Positions 10,863 through 21,023 are shown, counted from the stretch's first letter. The stretch: DNA of 64,000 bases from Glebionis coronaria (GCA_025667525.1 CM046878.1:80682196-80746195); one strand, 5' to 3'. Made by a program: numbers and translations. Notes: generated from the sequence alone by a model not told the origin.

Positions 10863-11410
10863 CTAGTATGCGAGGTTGTCACCGAGGTTACTAGACTTTA
10901 CACCGTATCCGCTACTTGTAAGCATATCCACGTCGAAAGAAATGGGAAAACAATTATATGTAAGACGGGTGATTGTGCTCGGATGCTTGGTTTCCCGTTA
11001 CTTGACGGTAAAGACCCCGTAAAAAAGAATATGTTCTCTAAAGTCGGGGTAACACTAGCATTTGGCAAGGTATCATCCTTGTTCATCTCTAACGTGAGGA
11101 TGATGAGAATTTTTGGTGAAGGCGGAGGTGGAACCCGTATGCTGCATCGTGAACATTTGAAGGCATACTTCTTATACCCACTAATGATGCAACATAATGT
11201 GAATATTACATTCGTCTTAAAGCCAACAAAATACGTACTTTTGTGGCATGTTTATGCGGATATTACATCCGTCTTGCGGCCACAACATTCGATAATGATT
11301 TTCAAAATTCTGTACGTTTTTTCCTAAACTAAACATAGTTGATCAGGCTTCGTCAAATTAAGGTCAAACAATATAAACTTGGGAAAAATCACTCAAACGG
11401 CCGGGAAAAT

Positions 11411-12738
11411 AATTCGTCGCGGAAGGCGTACTTCCGCAGCAAAGATATGAGCCAACGGAAGACGTACTTCCGCGACATGAATAACGAGCCAGCGAAAGAC
11501 GTACTTACGCGGCGAAGACAGCAAGCCAACGAAAGAAGTACTTCTACGACGTATGATAATGAGCCAGTGGAAGGAGTACTTCCGTGGCGAAATACAATGC
11601 ACTAGTGGAAGGAATACTTCCACGGCGAAGGATAATGAGCCAACGGAAGGAGTACTTCCGTGGCGAAAAGAATGCGCCAGTGGAAGGAGTACCTCCACAA
11701 CGAAGATAATGAGCCAACGGAAGGATTACTTCCGTGGCGAAAAGAATGAGCCAACGGAAGGAGTACTTTTGTTGCGAAAAGAATGCGCCAGTGGAAGGAG
11801 TACCTCCACAGCGAAGATAATGAGCCAACGGAAGGAGTACTTCCGTGGCGAAAAGAATGTGACAGTGGAAGTAGTACCTCCACAGCGAAGATAATGAGCC
11901 AACGGAAGGAGTACTTCTGTGGCGAAAAGAATGTGCCAGTGGAAGTAGTACTTCCACGGTGAAGAAAATGAGCCGACGGAAGACGTACTTCCGTGGCGAA
12001 AATAATGTGCCAGTGGAAGGAGTACTTCCACAGCGAAGACAATGAGACGGTCGAAGGAGTACTTCCACGGATGGTGAACACAATGAGCCGGTGGAAGGAG
12101 TACTTCCACGGCGAACACAATGAGCCGGTGGAAGGAGTACTTCCATGGCGAACACAATGAGCCGGTGGAAGGAGTACTTCCACGGCAAAGACAATGAGCA
12201 CGTGGAAGAGTACTTCCAGGGCGAAAGATAAGGAGCACGTGGAAGAGTACTTCCACGGCGAAAGATAACGAGCACGTGGAAGAATACTTCCACTACGAAA
12301 GATAATGAGCACGTGGAAGAATACTTACACAGCGCATGAATAAGCCAACGGAAGAGTTACTTCCGTGGCAAAGGCATAAGCCAATGGAAGAAATACTTCC
12401 ATGGCGCAGAAATAAGCGCGCGGAAGGAGTACTTCCGCGTTGAAGGAATAAGCTAATGAAAGAGATACTTCCATTGCGCCGAAATAAGCGCGCGGAATGA
12501 GTACTTCCGCGGTGAAGTAATAAGCCAATGGAAGAGATACTTCCATGGAAAAGAAATAAGAGCGCGGAAGAAGTACTTCTGCGGCGAATGAATAAGCCAA
12601 TGGAAGAGATACTTCCATGGCAAAGGAATAAGCGCGCGGAAGGAGTACTTCTGCGGCGAAGGAATAAGCCAATGGAAGAGATACTTCCATGGCAAAGGAA
12701 TAAACCGGCATAAGACGGACTTCTGCGGCAAAGGAATA
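11411..12738 (-). repeat. Array of about 36 hairpin-forming 37-bp repeats
   Basis: Each unit carries GGAAG, about five bases (often GAGTA) and CTTCC, flanked by two further bases on each side that pair with each other. Four arm classes occur: ACGG with CCGT, GTGG with CCAC, GCGG with CCGC, and ATGG with CCAT. In most units both arms belong to the same class. ACGG and GTGG units alternate in the first half, ATGG and GCGG units in the last third, giving about 75-bp dimers. Units are about 37-38 bp, not a multiple of three. The array lacks stops over long stretches in all three minus-strand frames, but this follows from unit composition; I do not call a protein. Confidence 0.9.
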
Positions 12739-12869
12739 TATCCAAAGATATGTGTGTGACACGCACATAAATAGTGGTATTATTATACCCCTAGTAGCCC
12801 CCCAAGTTTAATGGTGCTACACTCAATTAGTAGTATTAAACCTAATCAAGTATTCAAAAAATTACGATT
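12739..12869. other. Spacer after the hairpin array
   Basis: Contains short C-rich runs (ACCCCTAGTAGCCCCCCAAG) and no coding sequence. Confidence 0.4.
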
Positions 12870-14390
12870 ACGTAGACCAACGCGAATGGACGTACCATAG
12901 CCGCGTACGAAAGATAGAAATTGGTCTCAAACATGCGAACCAACGCGGATGGGTCTTGCCATAACCGCGAATTGTCACATAGTATAAGACGTATCTGAAC
13001 TAACTTATTGGATGAGCTATGCCATTACGTGCGGCGTACTGCTACTACCATAAGGACGGTCAAAGTTTTGACAAAAATGTGGTTAAACGTGCACAGTGTG
13101 TCTTTTGCAAGTCCATCATGAGTCATGTGGTTTGCGTAACTTACTACAACGTCTTGATAGCAAGGTGTCTAACAAGGATACATGATCCGTGGTCGTTGGG
13201 TTTGCAACCCTCTTACACGACAAGTTGAATTATTAGGTTTACTCAATCCTCTCATTCCTCTTGGGAACGATAAATACATGTACGCCCGTAGGCAGAAGAT
13301 ATCCGAGTGTACGGACTAGCACGGATGGACGTACCATGACCGCGAATGATAAACATATTTAAAAAATATATGTAATATATCTTACCGGTTTAAAAGATAT
13401 ATATAATAAAAAATATCGGAATATATCCTAAAGAATATCTTGTAGTAATTTAAATGATATGTGTAATATCCGTTATTAATATAAACAATATATCCGAACA
13501 TGCGGATTAATATGGAAGACGCAACTCATGACCGCAGTGAAAAAAATAAAATAAAATATAACCGAGTATATGGACGAGCACGGTTGGACATACCATGACC
13601 GAGAATAAAAAATAAAATAATTGCTGAATGTGCAGATGAGTGCGGATGGACAAGCCATGACCACGAATCACGATATTAATACGTCGGGCCGTGACATATA
13701 CGGAAAATGTATTTAATCAAATCAAACGATATATGTAAAATCTCCTTGCTAATTTAAAAGATATATGTAATATCTTTAATTAATATATAAAAAATATTGA
13801 TAGTATATTTTCTGAATTTAAAAGATATAGGTAATATATTGTTACCTAAAAAAATGAAGATATCTTGGTATAAATTTACAAGATCGCGTCATATTTTATT
13901 AACATAAATAATATTTTCGGACGTACGGACTAATGTAAAAGGACGCGGCTCATAACCGCACAGAAAAAGCAAATTAAGTCCGGACATACGGACCATCATG
14001 GATAGACAGGTCATGAACGAAAAAAGAAAAATACAAAATGTACATGAAGCTATTCCGTGGAAGATTAATGATAATGATATAGTGGTAGATTATGTATGTA
14101 CCCCATATTTTTTTTTGATGAAGTGTATAAGAATGAATATTTGATATAGTACTTATGGAAATACTAAAATGTATCAAGGTATTAATGATTTATCCAAACT
14201 TTTTGAATAAAATATTTCTTTAGTTTTCGCATGAAAAAACAAAATGGGAAAAAAAACTTTTATTTATATGTCCGAGCGTACGAAATAGCATGAATGAACG
14301 TACCATGACTGCGACTAAAAAATAAAATAGGTCTGAACGTGCGAACTAGCGCGGATGGCCAAAGCCAGATAACCGCGGACATCGAAAAAT
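12870..14390. repeat. Dispersed GCGGATGGAC / CATGACCGCG repeat family
   Basis: About ten diverged copies of a roughly 45-bp piece of the form GCGGATGGACGTACC followed by ATGACCGCGAA, for example near 12880, 12940, 13320, 13510, 13575, 13640, 13925, 13990, 14285 and 14350. Copies are separated by AT-rich spacers rich in ATATGTAATAT. The short arms CGCGGA and ACCGCG can pair. No protein is encoded. Confidence 0.65.
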
Positions 14391-15065
14391 GAAATATATG
14401 TTCACACAAATAGAGTATCACGAAAGGATGGGTAAATAAGTATTGTAGCCCATATCCGTGAATCAGGGAAAAAATATGTCTCAAACTATAGCACGATACG
14501 GTATAATATGTGAAAAATATATATGTTGTCATATACTAGAGTACCTCGCAGCCCAAAAATAATATACGCCTTCCGTTATTATCACAAAAGATAACAAACA
14601 TGTGTATCTCGTTTACGTTATTGACAAAGATATATATGGGAGTGATCATGGTTTCAATTTACAAGATGGATAGATATCATATCAATAAGCATAAAAGATA
14701 TTTTAGTAAGATGTATATATATGCTATCATCAAAAGAATAATTGCACAAGTTTACATCAGTAAGTTAGGAGCCACATGTGGAACAATTTACACAGTTTTT
14801 TTATGCATATATCGTTACACATATTTTTGGATGTTCACAAATTATACTTTTTTTAGATGCATTCTAAACGGATGTAAGCGCATACTAAACATAGATCTGA
14901 CAAAACAAATCTGACATAGATAGAATAAGCGTATTCGCATGGCAGCAGATTCCACAATGCATAATGGTAAAAAACAAAAGTACGAGAGTGATAGAATTAC
15001 CGACTTTCATCGTGGATCTTTTGCTTTTCGATAATATGAGAACACAAAACACAGTTTAGTCGTGG
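14391..15065. other. Interior of the minus-strand element, no gene recognised
   Basis: An open stretch of 104 codons at 14600-14914 on the plus strand runs against the element's orientation and resembles nothing I know. I see no other structure. Confidence 0.4.
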
Positions 15066-15083
15066 TCCCACGGATGGCGCCAA
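15066..15083 (-). other. Primer-binding site of the minus-strand element
   Basis: Minus-strand reading TTGGCGCCATCCGTGGGA lies two bases inside the 5' LTR (15086-15614). The TGGCGCC core is the type used by many plant Ty3 elements of the Tat/Athila groups. Confidence 0.8.
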
Positions 15084-15085
15084 CT

Positions 15086-15614
15086 TGTTGAAGCATAGTT
15101 TGGCTGGGCCGGTTCGACGACTCTCCTGGGCCGTTCCTCGCCTTCCCGGGCACTGAGTAATGCTGCAAACAATAAAGAACCGGTTAGACGTGGACCCGAG
15201 GCCGTAGCCCCGGGGTTCACCTCCGACGGTCAAGTTAGTATCGGTGCGATATATTGTAAAAAAGGTGTAGTTGAGAGTGATAACCTGATTTATAGTGAGA
15301 CCCCTACCCTTGTATTGATAGATTAGGGTTTCTTGATGGGTAAGTTAGGTATGTGTGGGTCGCGGGCCTGTCGGGCCGGGCCGACTCCAGACTATACGTC
15401 GACATGTCCCCCAGTCTAGTATGATATGGTCCTTGATCATGTTATGCTAGACTTATTCATGTATCACGCTTACTAAACAACCGCGTGCGGCTTGCTGCTA
15501 GGACATCCTCGTGGGTCGTCCGTAACATATGACTCCACTTGTAATAGGCTTCCTTCAGCAAAAAGATGATGTGTTGGGATTGTGAATAGTGAGCATAGCC
15601 ACTATACGTCATCA
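15086..15614 (-). mobile_element. 5' LTR of the minus-strand element
   Basis: Canonical TG...CA ends on both strands. It contains a likely TATA box (CACTATAAATC on the minus strand, about 15287-15297) and an internal echo of the PPT/LTR boundary at about 15391-15423. Confidence 0.85.
15287..15297 (-). promoter_or_regulatory. TATA box of the minus-strand LTR
   Basis: Minus-strand CACTATAAATC, about 320 bp into the LTR. The copy in the other LTR reads ATTATAAATC. The promoter role is inferred. Confidence 0.5.
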
Positions 15615-15619
15615 ATACC
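15615..15619. repeat. Target site duplication ATACC (right copy)
   Basis: Matches 10317-10321. Confidence 0.9.
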
Positions 15620-15664
15620 CACTTTTACGGCTTTTTCCTAAAGGGTAGTAAAACACTACAATCA
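15620..15664 (+). mobile_element. Athila-type 5' LTR, last part
   Basis: Continuation of the LTR that starts at 6340, ending CTACAATCA. The split is explained by the minus-strand element. Confidence 0.75.
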
Positions 15665-15668
15665 TTTT

Positions 15669-15685
15669 TTGCGCCGCTGCCGGGG
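15669..15685 (+). other. Primer-binding site of the Athila-type element
   Basis: TTGCGCCGCTGCCGGGG, four bases after the LTR end. It differs by one base from the usual TGGCGCC core and closely matches the PBS at 44654 in the second Athila-like element. Confidence 0.8.
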
Positions 15686-16412
15686 AGGCGTGTTGGGTTT
15701 TGATTTGACCAAATTTTGTTTTTATATTAGCCATAATAACTATTTGTGTGATTAGCACCCTAATCATACGTATTATCGGTTTTTCTTTTTCTGTGTGAAT
15801 ATTATTACTATATTGTATACGTAAAACAATAAATTCACAAGTACTCCAAAAGTGTGAAAACACAACCTTGATTCGGGATTTCATCACTCGATCATTGTAT
15901 TCGAATCTTAAACAAAGAAAAAAGGCAAAATAGATAATTACTTTCGTGAATCTTAATTTTGAAAAACACAAACTATAAGGTGGGTATAAGGCGGGTGTTA
16001 TAAAATACACCCTAAAGAAAAAGGCTCTTAAGTGCTTCGCGCCGCCTCGTTTCTCCGCTTGCTTGTGCGTGTTTAGATAAAAAGGGCTAATCGAGGGTTT
16101 GCCAACCAAAGTATTATCTACCTATCTATATTTTCTTGGTTTCAATTGATTAAACCCTCTTGAACATTTTGGTGTTCCACCAACGTTCTAAAGTCATCGA
16201 AGGCGTTCACTTCACGTGATCATTTTTATTCCTTGAGGCTCCTTTAATCGAGAGATTTGATTTGAGGAGAGATTTGTAGATTTGTGTCTACGTAATACAT
16301 CACAAAAATCCAAAAAAGGTAAAAAAAACAATCAAAAACACAAAAAAATTGGAAAAAGTAAAAACACCAAAAAGAATCTTCTTTGCTCATCCCCATGTTG
16401 TACGTGACGTTT
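15686..16412 (+). other. Athila-type leader
   Basis: Untranslated leader between PBS and gag start. A-rich towards the gag start. No gene of its own. Confidence 0.5.
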
Positions 16413-16631
16413 ATGCAAACTCGTAATCAAGCAAGACGTGCACATAAACGTAGAAACCGGAAGGAAACTACACCTGACCTTTCTAGTGAGGAGTCTCCTA
16501 TTGACGAACCCATTGTAGAACAAGAAGCAACCATGGCTAATCGTACTATGATGGAGTTACTTCAAGCACCCACCGAGGTTTATGGAGAGGCTATTGTGAT
16601 TCCCGCAATCCTTGCAGAGAATTTCGAGGTT
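16413..16631 (+). pseudogene. Athila-type gag, N-terminal fragment
   Basis: About 73 codons starting MQTRNQARRAHKRRNRK; an in-frame ATG 30 bases upstream is less likely because gag of this group starts near the basic M-x-TR motif. The segment ANRTMMELLQAPTEVYGEA followed by IVIPAILAENFEVK is typical of the N terminus of Athila gag variants as I remember them. The frame then runs into Copia LTR sequence at 16632 and stops at 16670, so the capsid domain and all of pol are missing. The breakpoint lies in a short shared AAG. Confidence 0.7.
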
Positions 16632-16709
16632 AAGATAGTTTTGTGCACTCACCTAATTGAAAGGAGATAAATCGATGAGAAACTATTCAACCCCCCTTCT
16701 AGTTTCTAC
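16632..16709 (+). mobile_element. Copia LTR end fragment
   Basis: Nearly identical to about 147-247 at the left edge of the window, with a 9-bp deletion where that copy reads ATTTTAATT and a shorter C run. It ends TTTCTAC. It may be the rest of the 3' LTR of the Copia element that begins at the left edge, which would make everything from 249 to 16631 material inside that element. Confidence 0.6.
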
Positions 16710-18986
16710 GCCTCTGTTTCTTAATAGAACCATACATCAGTCGTATTATGCATGTGATTACAATATCCCCTATTAGACCTACGCAAATGGGTTATACTCC
16801 TAGTAGTTTTCTAAATCCAATACAACCTGGATTGGCCCATCTCAATCCCGTCCTACTATTACACCTATATAAAGAGTATTTTTAGGTCCAACTCCAGGTC
16901 AGGCCCATGTTGTCTAGCCAACTACTTCACATGACCCATTTACTGTTTTTGGCCCATCCGGCCACCTGCCTATACTATCGACCCACTACATGGTACTTGG
17001 GGACCTCATATTGTATACGGACCGTGTGTTGATCAAGGCACTACTCTTCCAAAAGCGTGCAATGCTATGATGGTTCAAGACTATGATGACTCCGGTTGGT
17101 ACATGGATATCGGCGCTACATCACATTTTGCATCGGAATCAGGTAACTCACTTTTATTTCTAATAAAAGCACAATATCGTCTATATTAGTTGGTAATGGA
17201 AATTCTATTCTCGCATTAATTCCGGTCATAACATGTTGTGCATCCTTGATGGACATCTCCACTTACATAACGTACTTGTAACTACTAATATGATACAAGA
17301 ATCTTAAATGTGTTGCCAATTTACAAGCGATAATAATTGTTCAGTTAGATTTGATCCTTTTGGTTTTTTTGTGAAAGATCTATGGACCCACCACCTGCTA
17401 TCAGATGTAATATAAATGGAGACTTATACCCTGTCTTACCTACCACCTCATCTCCTACATCTCTTTTTCCACCAGTTAATCTACATGGAACCAACATCTT
17501 GGTCACGCTACACATGGAGTGTTTCATTTTTTAGTTCAAAATAAAATGATTGAGTGTAATAAAACAAAGCCTACAACTTTGTGTCATGCTTGACATATTG
17601 GCAAGCACGTTAGACTACCATTTTCACTTTCCAATTATCGGGTTGAGAATATGTTTGGTATTGTACATTCGGATATTTAGACTTCACCAATACCAAGTGT
17701 TAGTGATTTTAAATACTATGTGCTTTTATTGGACCATTTCACACATCTTTTTTGGTTTATCCATTACATAAGAAAATTGAAGTGTTTGATATATTTTACA
17801 TTTTCGTATGTATGTGAAACCCAATTCCAAAACAAAATAAAGTCCTTTCAACGTGACCATGTTTTGTTCAAAACAAATGTGACCATGGTGGTGAATATGA
17901 CAACCATCACTTTCATTCCCTTTTTAACACCCATGGCATCCAATTAGGATTCTCTTCCCCTAAAACCTCTCAAGAAAATGACAAATCATGATGAATATTA
18001 CGCTCTATTAACAAAATCATAGGTACCCCCTCTTATTTCAAGAAAGCCTTCCCCCACAATTTTGGGTCGAGGCATTACACATGGTCACACATCTACTTGA
18101 CATGTTACCCTCCATCTCTATTGATAATGAAATCCCTTTTAGGAAACTATTCAACAACCACCCTCTTATACCCATCTTCGCACCTTTGGATGCCTATGTT
18201 ATCCACACATATACATAAAACCACAAACTTGAACAACGCTCAACCTGTTGCGTTTTTCTTTGTTACCCCACTCAACATCGCGAATTTCAATGCCTCGATC
18301 TCATAACGAACAAAGTCATCATATCAAGACACGTTACTTTCGATGATAATGTTTTTCCATACGGCACCACCAACCTACTACAATCAAACACATGCCAATT
18401 TCTCGACACAAATGATGAACCTTCACCAATTTCACTTAGACTCTTAACCAAACAATACATAGCACATTGGAACACAACACCGAGACTCATGACATGATTG
18501 ATAGCCGAGTTTTCAAATCTAATCAGCTACCCAAATCGACCCCACTACCTCCAGATCCCACCACCAACTCTTCTAGCCCGACCTAAAATCAACAACCATT
18601 GACGCAACAACCTAACAACGAGATCCGAGCAACCTAAACTCACCCCATGGTCATTTTCTTAAAGGTTGAAACTGTTCAACCAAATTCAAAGTACTCACTT
18701 CATGTTTCCGCACCTTCACCTATTCCTCACTCACATATATACGCCCTTCGTGACCCATATTGGCAACATGCTATTCTAGGCGAATATAATGCTCTTATTA
18801 GTAACGGTATGTGGGTTCTTGTTCCTCGATCACAAAATGTTAATGTACTTTGATCTATGTGGTTATTTAAACATAAATTTCATGCAGATGGCTCTTTAAG
18901 TAGGTACAAGGTGCGCCTCGTTCCTAATGGGCGTAGTCAGCAACAAGGTATTGATTGTGAAGATACATTCAGTCCGGTTTGTAAAT
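16710..18986 (+). pseudogene. Decayed Copia gag-pol (protease, integrase, start of RT)
   Basis: No long frame survives, but pieces are clear when frames are switched. Near 17095, GWYMDIGATSHFAS is the Copia protease motif with the active-site D. Near 17640-17780 comes the integrase start, a VENMFGIVHSDIW-like stretch and then SDFKYYVLLLDHFTHLFW. Near 17880, DHGGEYDN is the second integrase acidic region. Around 18750-18985 is the start of reverse transcriptase (YNALISNGMWVLVPR, then FKHKFHADGSLSRYK). The sequence breaks off before the RT catalytic region. Many stops and indels; an old copy. Confidence 0.75.
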
Positions 18987-19239
18987 GAAACTATTGCACT
19001 AAAACGATATTTACATTTTAATCACGTTTAACATTTTGTTAATGACAAAAAGTCAAACATATTTTAATGTTTATATTACAAGCAACACATAATTCTTTTT
19101 AATCCGTGGACTTATGTTCTAAACTTTTATAAAAAGTTTATATATATACTTTAGATGTAAAAATAAAAATGGACATAAATGAATTTTATCTCTCTTCATC
19201 AAATATATAAAGTCAACTATGGGTATATACTATATACAA
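18987..19239. other. No gene seen
   Basis: AT-rich spacer between the Copia pol fragment and the next LTR. Confidence 0.5.
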
Positions 19240-19260
19240 TGTTTGTGTGTGATTTTCTGG

Positions 19261-19354
19261 GGACCATTTCTCGATTTGTACGTGTCATCCTTGCGCAAGG
19301 CCATGCTAATCTTCTCTGTATCGTTCCAATATTATCGGATGTCCCCGAAGGGAC
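19261..19354 (-). pseudogene. U6 snRNA retropseudogene
   Basis: Read on the minus strand it begins GTCCCTTCGGGGACATCCGA and contains ACGATACAGAGAAGATTAGC, then the AAGGATGACACG block and AAATCGAGAAATGGTCC. This is nearly the whole plant U6 small nuclear RNA of the spliceosome. It is damaged: bases are lost in the GCCCCTGCGC segment, some positions are substituted, and the 3' oligo-U that ends Pol III transcripts is absent. No USE element or TATA box lies upstream (19355 onward). The 16-bp flanks (19241-19256 and 19355-19370) match at about 13 positions, like a target duplication. Confidence 0.9.
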
Positions 19355-19470
19355 GTTTGTGCATGATCTTGGACAAACATTTATGAGGCAACAAAAGTTA
19401 GACCCGGTTGACCCGGGCGGACCCTTGGGTAAAGGGGCTGACGAGTTTCGTGGGTATGTGATGTTGCGCC

Positions 19471-19477
19471 TATAAAT
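19471..19477 (+). promoter_or_regulatory. TATA box of the Copia LTR
   Basis: TATAAAT in GCGCCTATAAATACC, upstream of a pyrimidine-rich transcribed region. Confidence 0.5.
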
Positions 19478-20177
19478 ACCAAGCTTTGTCCAAGCTTAGA
19501 ACTCACCCCTCTCTAAACTATGTGCATATATCTAATTCTCTAACCTTACTCTTGTCTACTCTCTTGTCTCTTGTGATTTAGATCTTTGCACATTTCAAGA
19601 TCGATTACGAGAACTCTCTATTCTAGGATTAGATCCTTCAAGGATTCACTTTATGTGAATGTGTAAGTGTTACCTACACAATCACCATTGTTGTACCCAT
19701 TCTTCTACCTACTTGTGTAATAGTGTGGTTGGTGTTGTAAACCACAAGTATATAGTGTAGAATGCATTGTTGTGCCTCTATAAAGAACACGACATCTTAG
19801 CTTAGGTGTCGTTAATGATTGTAAGCTTAAGTATGAAGGTATCTCCACCGGTGTAAAGGAGATTCGTTTACTAATGAAGAAGAACTCTCGAGTGGATACT
19901 CGAGGAGGGAAAGTATGGGCAAGATAAGTGAGATCGTGCTAGGCTGAACCACTATTAGTAATTGTGCATTGTGGTTTGTTTCTTTCTTACTTCACGTCTA
20001 TTACTTTTCTAATGACACTTCATCTATATCCATAATAATCACAAAAAAGTTTCAAATTAATTTAAAACAAATCGGTAAAAACTATTCAAACCCCCTTCTA
20101 ATTTTCTACAATTGGCATCAAGAGTTACGTACTCAATATCTTAATAATATATTGTACTTTAAAATTTGAATCGATCC

Positions 20178-20486
20178 ATGGATTCTAAAGTTTACAAAGA
20201 AGGGAAATCTATGCAAAGACCACCACTCTTTAAAACCGATGGTTTTATATATTGGAAAAATCATTTTGAAACTTATGTGAAATCTAAGGATATAGATCTT
20301 TGGTGCATAATCATTGAAGGTGATTATGCACCTACGGTTAGAAATGTCACCACTAACCAATTTGAATCGGTACCACACGAAAAGCATACCGATGATCAAA
20401 AGAAAATGTTGGCAAAAAATAATGAAGCCAAAATGATTCTTTACACGGACGGTTACACTGCCCAAGAGGTTGTAAAACTCTTGTAG
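20178..20486 (+). pseudogene. Copia gag, N-terminal fragment
   Basis: About 102 codons from MDSKVYKEGKS; the start at 20178 follows the leader TTTGAATCGATCC, shared with position 300 of the window. PLFKTDGFIYWKNHFETYVK is the typical opening of Copia gag (UBN2/DUF4219-type), and the frame continues through a region equivalent to the first helices of the capsid domain (AKNNEAKMILYTDGYT). It ends at a TAG after VVKLL, and the following sequence shows no gag similarity, so the element is truncated here. Confidence 0.75.
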
Positions 20487-20677
20487 GGCTACTCTTTTTT
20501 TAACCGAAAAGGATCACTGACCTTTTATCTTTAGTAATTTGACTTGCGTGTGTTGGAGAGGAGATAATACACTGAGACACCAACAATACCTTTACCATTC
20601 TCTCTTAATGAACCCCCCTTTTATCCATAGATTAGGATTAGGTTTAACATGACATAGGTTTAACATAACACAGGTTT
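20487..20677. other. No gene seen
   Basis: Short unassigned stretch with three imperfect copies of AGGTTTAACAT just before the MITE. Confidence 0.4.
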
Positions 20678-20686
20678 AACATTAAA
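20678..20686. repeat. Target site duplication AACATTAAA (left copy)
   Basis: Identical to 20990-20998. Confidence 0.9.
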
Positions 20687-20989
20687 GGGAAAATCACTCA
20701 AAAATGTAGTAAACTTACCACTTTTTATGGTTGTGTGTAGTAAACTTTTTTTTCTCATTGTGTGTATTAAACTTTCAAATTCATATTATTGTGTGTATTT
20801 TGTGACCATTTTACCCCTATTTGTTTCAAATTTTGATGGGTAAAATGGTCATTTTACAAGACAAAATCGTCTCAAAATACACACAATGATCGAAATTAAA
20901 AGTTTAATACACACAATGAGAAAAAAAATAGTTTAGAAAACACAACCATAAAAAGTGATTAGTTTACTACATTTATGAGTGATTTTCCC
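20687..20989. mobile_element. Foldback MITE with 9-bp target duplication (Mutator-like)
   Basis: The two halves are inverted copies for nearly their whole length: it begins GGGAAAATCACTCA and ends with the reverse complement. Arms of about 140 bp match with few differences, leaving almost no loop. The flanking 9-bp duplications fit Mutator-like transposition. No coding capacity. Confidence 0.85.
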
Positions 20990-20998
20990 AACATTAAA
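20990..20998. repeat. Target site duplication AACATTAAA (right copy)
   Basis: Pairs with 20678-20686. Confidence 0.9.
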
Positions 20999-21023
20999 TT
21001 AGACTAGACTAACATATTGATAG

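Larger units (their letters stand above)
10322..15614 (-). mobile_element. Non-autonomous Ty3-type LTR retrotransposon, 5,293 bp
   Basis: Bounded by two 529-bp direct repeats (10322-10850 and 15086-15614) and by 5-bp duplications ATACC. The PBS next to the right LTR and the polypurine tract next to the left LTR both show that it reads on the minus strand. The 4.2 kb interior encodes no recognisable gag, protease, RT, RNase H or integrase, so it must have depended on proteins supplied in trans (LARD-like). PBS and LTR ends suggest Ty3/Tat relatives. The interior holds a long hairpin-repeat array (11411-12738) and a second dispersed repeat (12870-14390). The LTR copies differ at roughly 20 positions by eye. 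Confidence 0.85.
19240..20110 (+). mobile_element. Copia LTR carrying a U6 insertion
   Basis: Ends TTTTCTACA before a degenerate PBS (TGGCATCAAGAG at 20113) and a gag start, so it is a 5' LTR. A TATA box lies at 19471-19477 (CCTATAAATACC). The probable start TGTTTGTG is at 19240, split by the U6 pseudogene; without that insertion the LTR would be about 760 bp. Its end resembles the LTRs at 1-248 and 16632-16709. Confidence 0.65.

Noticed and set aside
10818..11327. 169-codon frame as a protein gene
   Set aside because: It starts inside the LTR and runs antisense to the element, with no similarity; probably chance.
11411..12738. CRISPR-like array
   Set aside because: Plant nuclear DNA, no unique spacers; the units are contiguous, diverged repeats within an LTR element.
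11544..12766. Overlapping open frames of up to 249 codons on the minus strand encoding repeats like EVLLPLAHSFRHGSTPS
   Set aside because: They come from the 37-bp hairpin repeat, which lacks stops in several frames. Unit length is not a multiple of three, so no constant peptide repeat is kept.
14600..14914. 104-codon frame as a gene
   Set aside because: AT-rich, runs against the orientation of the element and resembles nothing known.
19261..19354. Functional U6 gene
   Set aside because: No upstream USE or TATA at the Pol III spacing, no oligo-T terminator, internal deletion.
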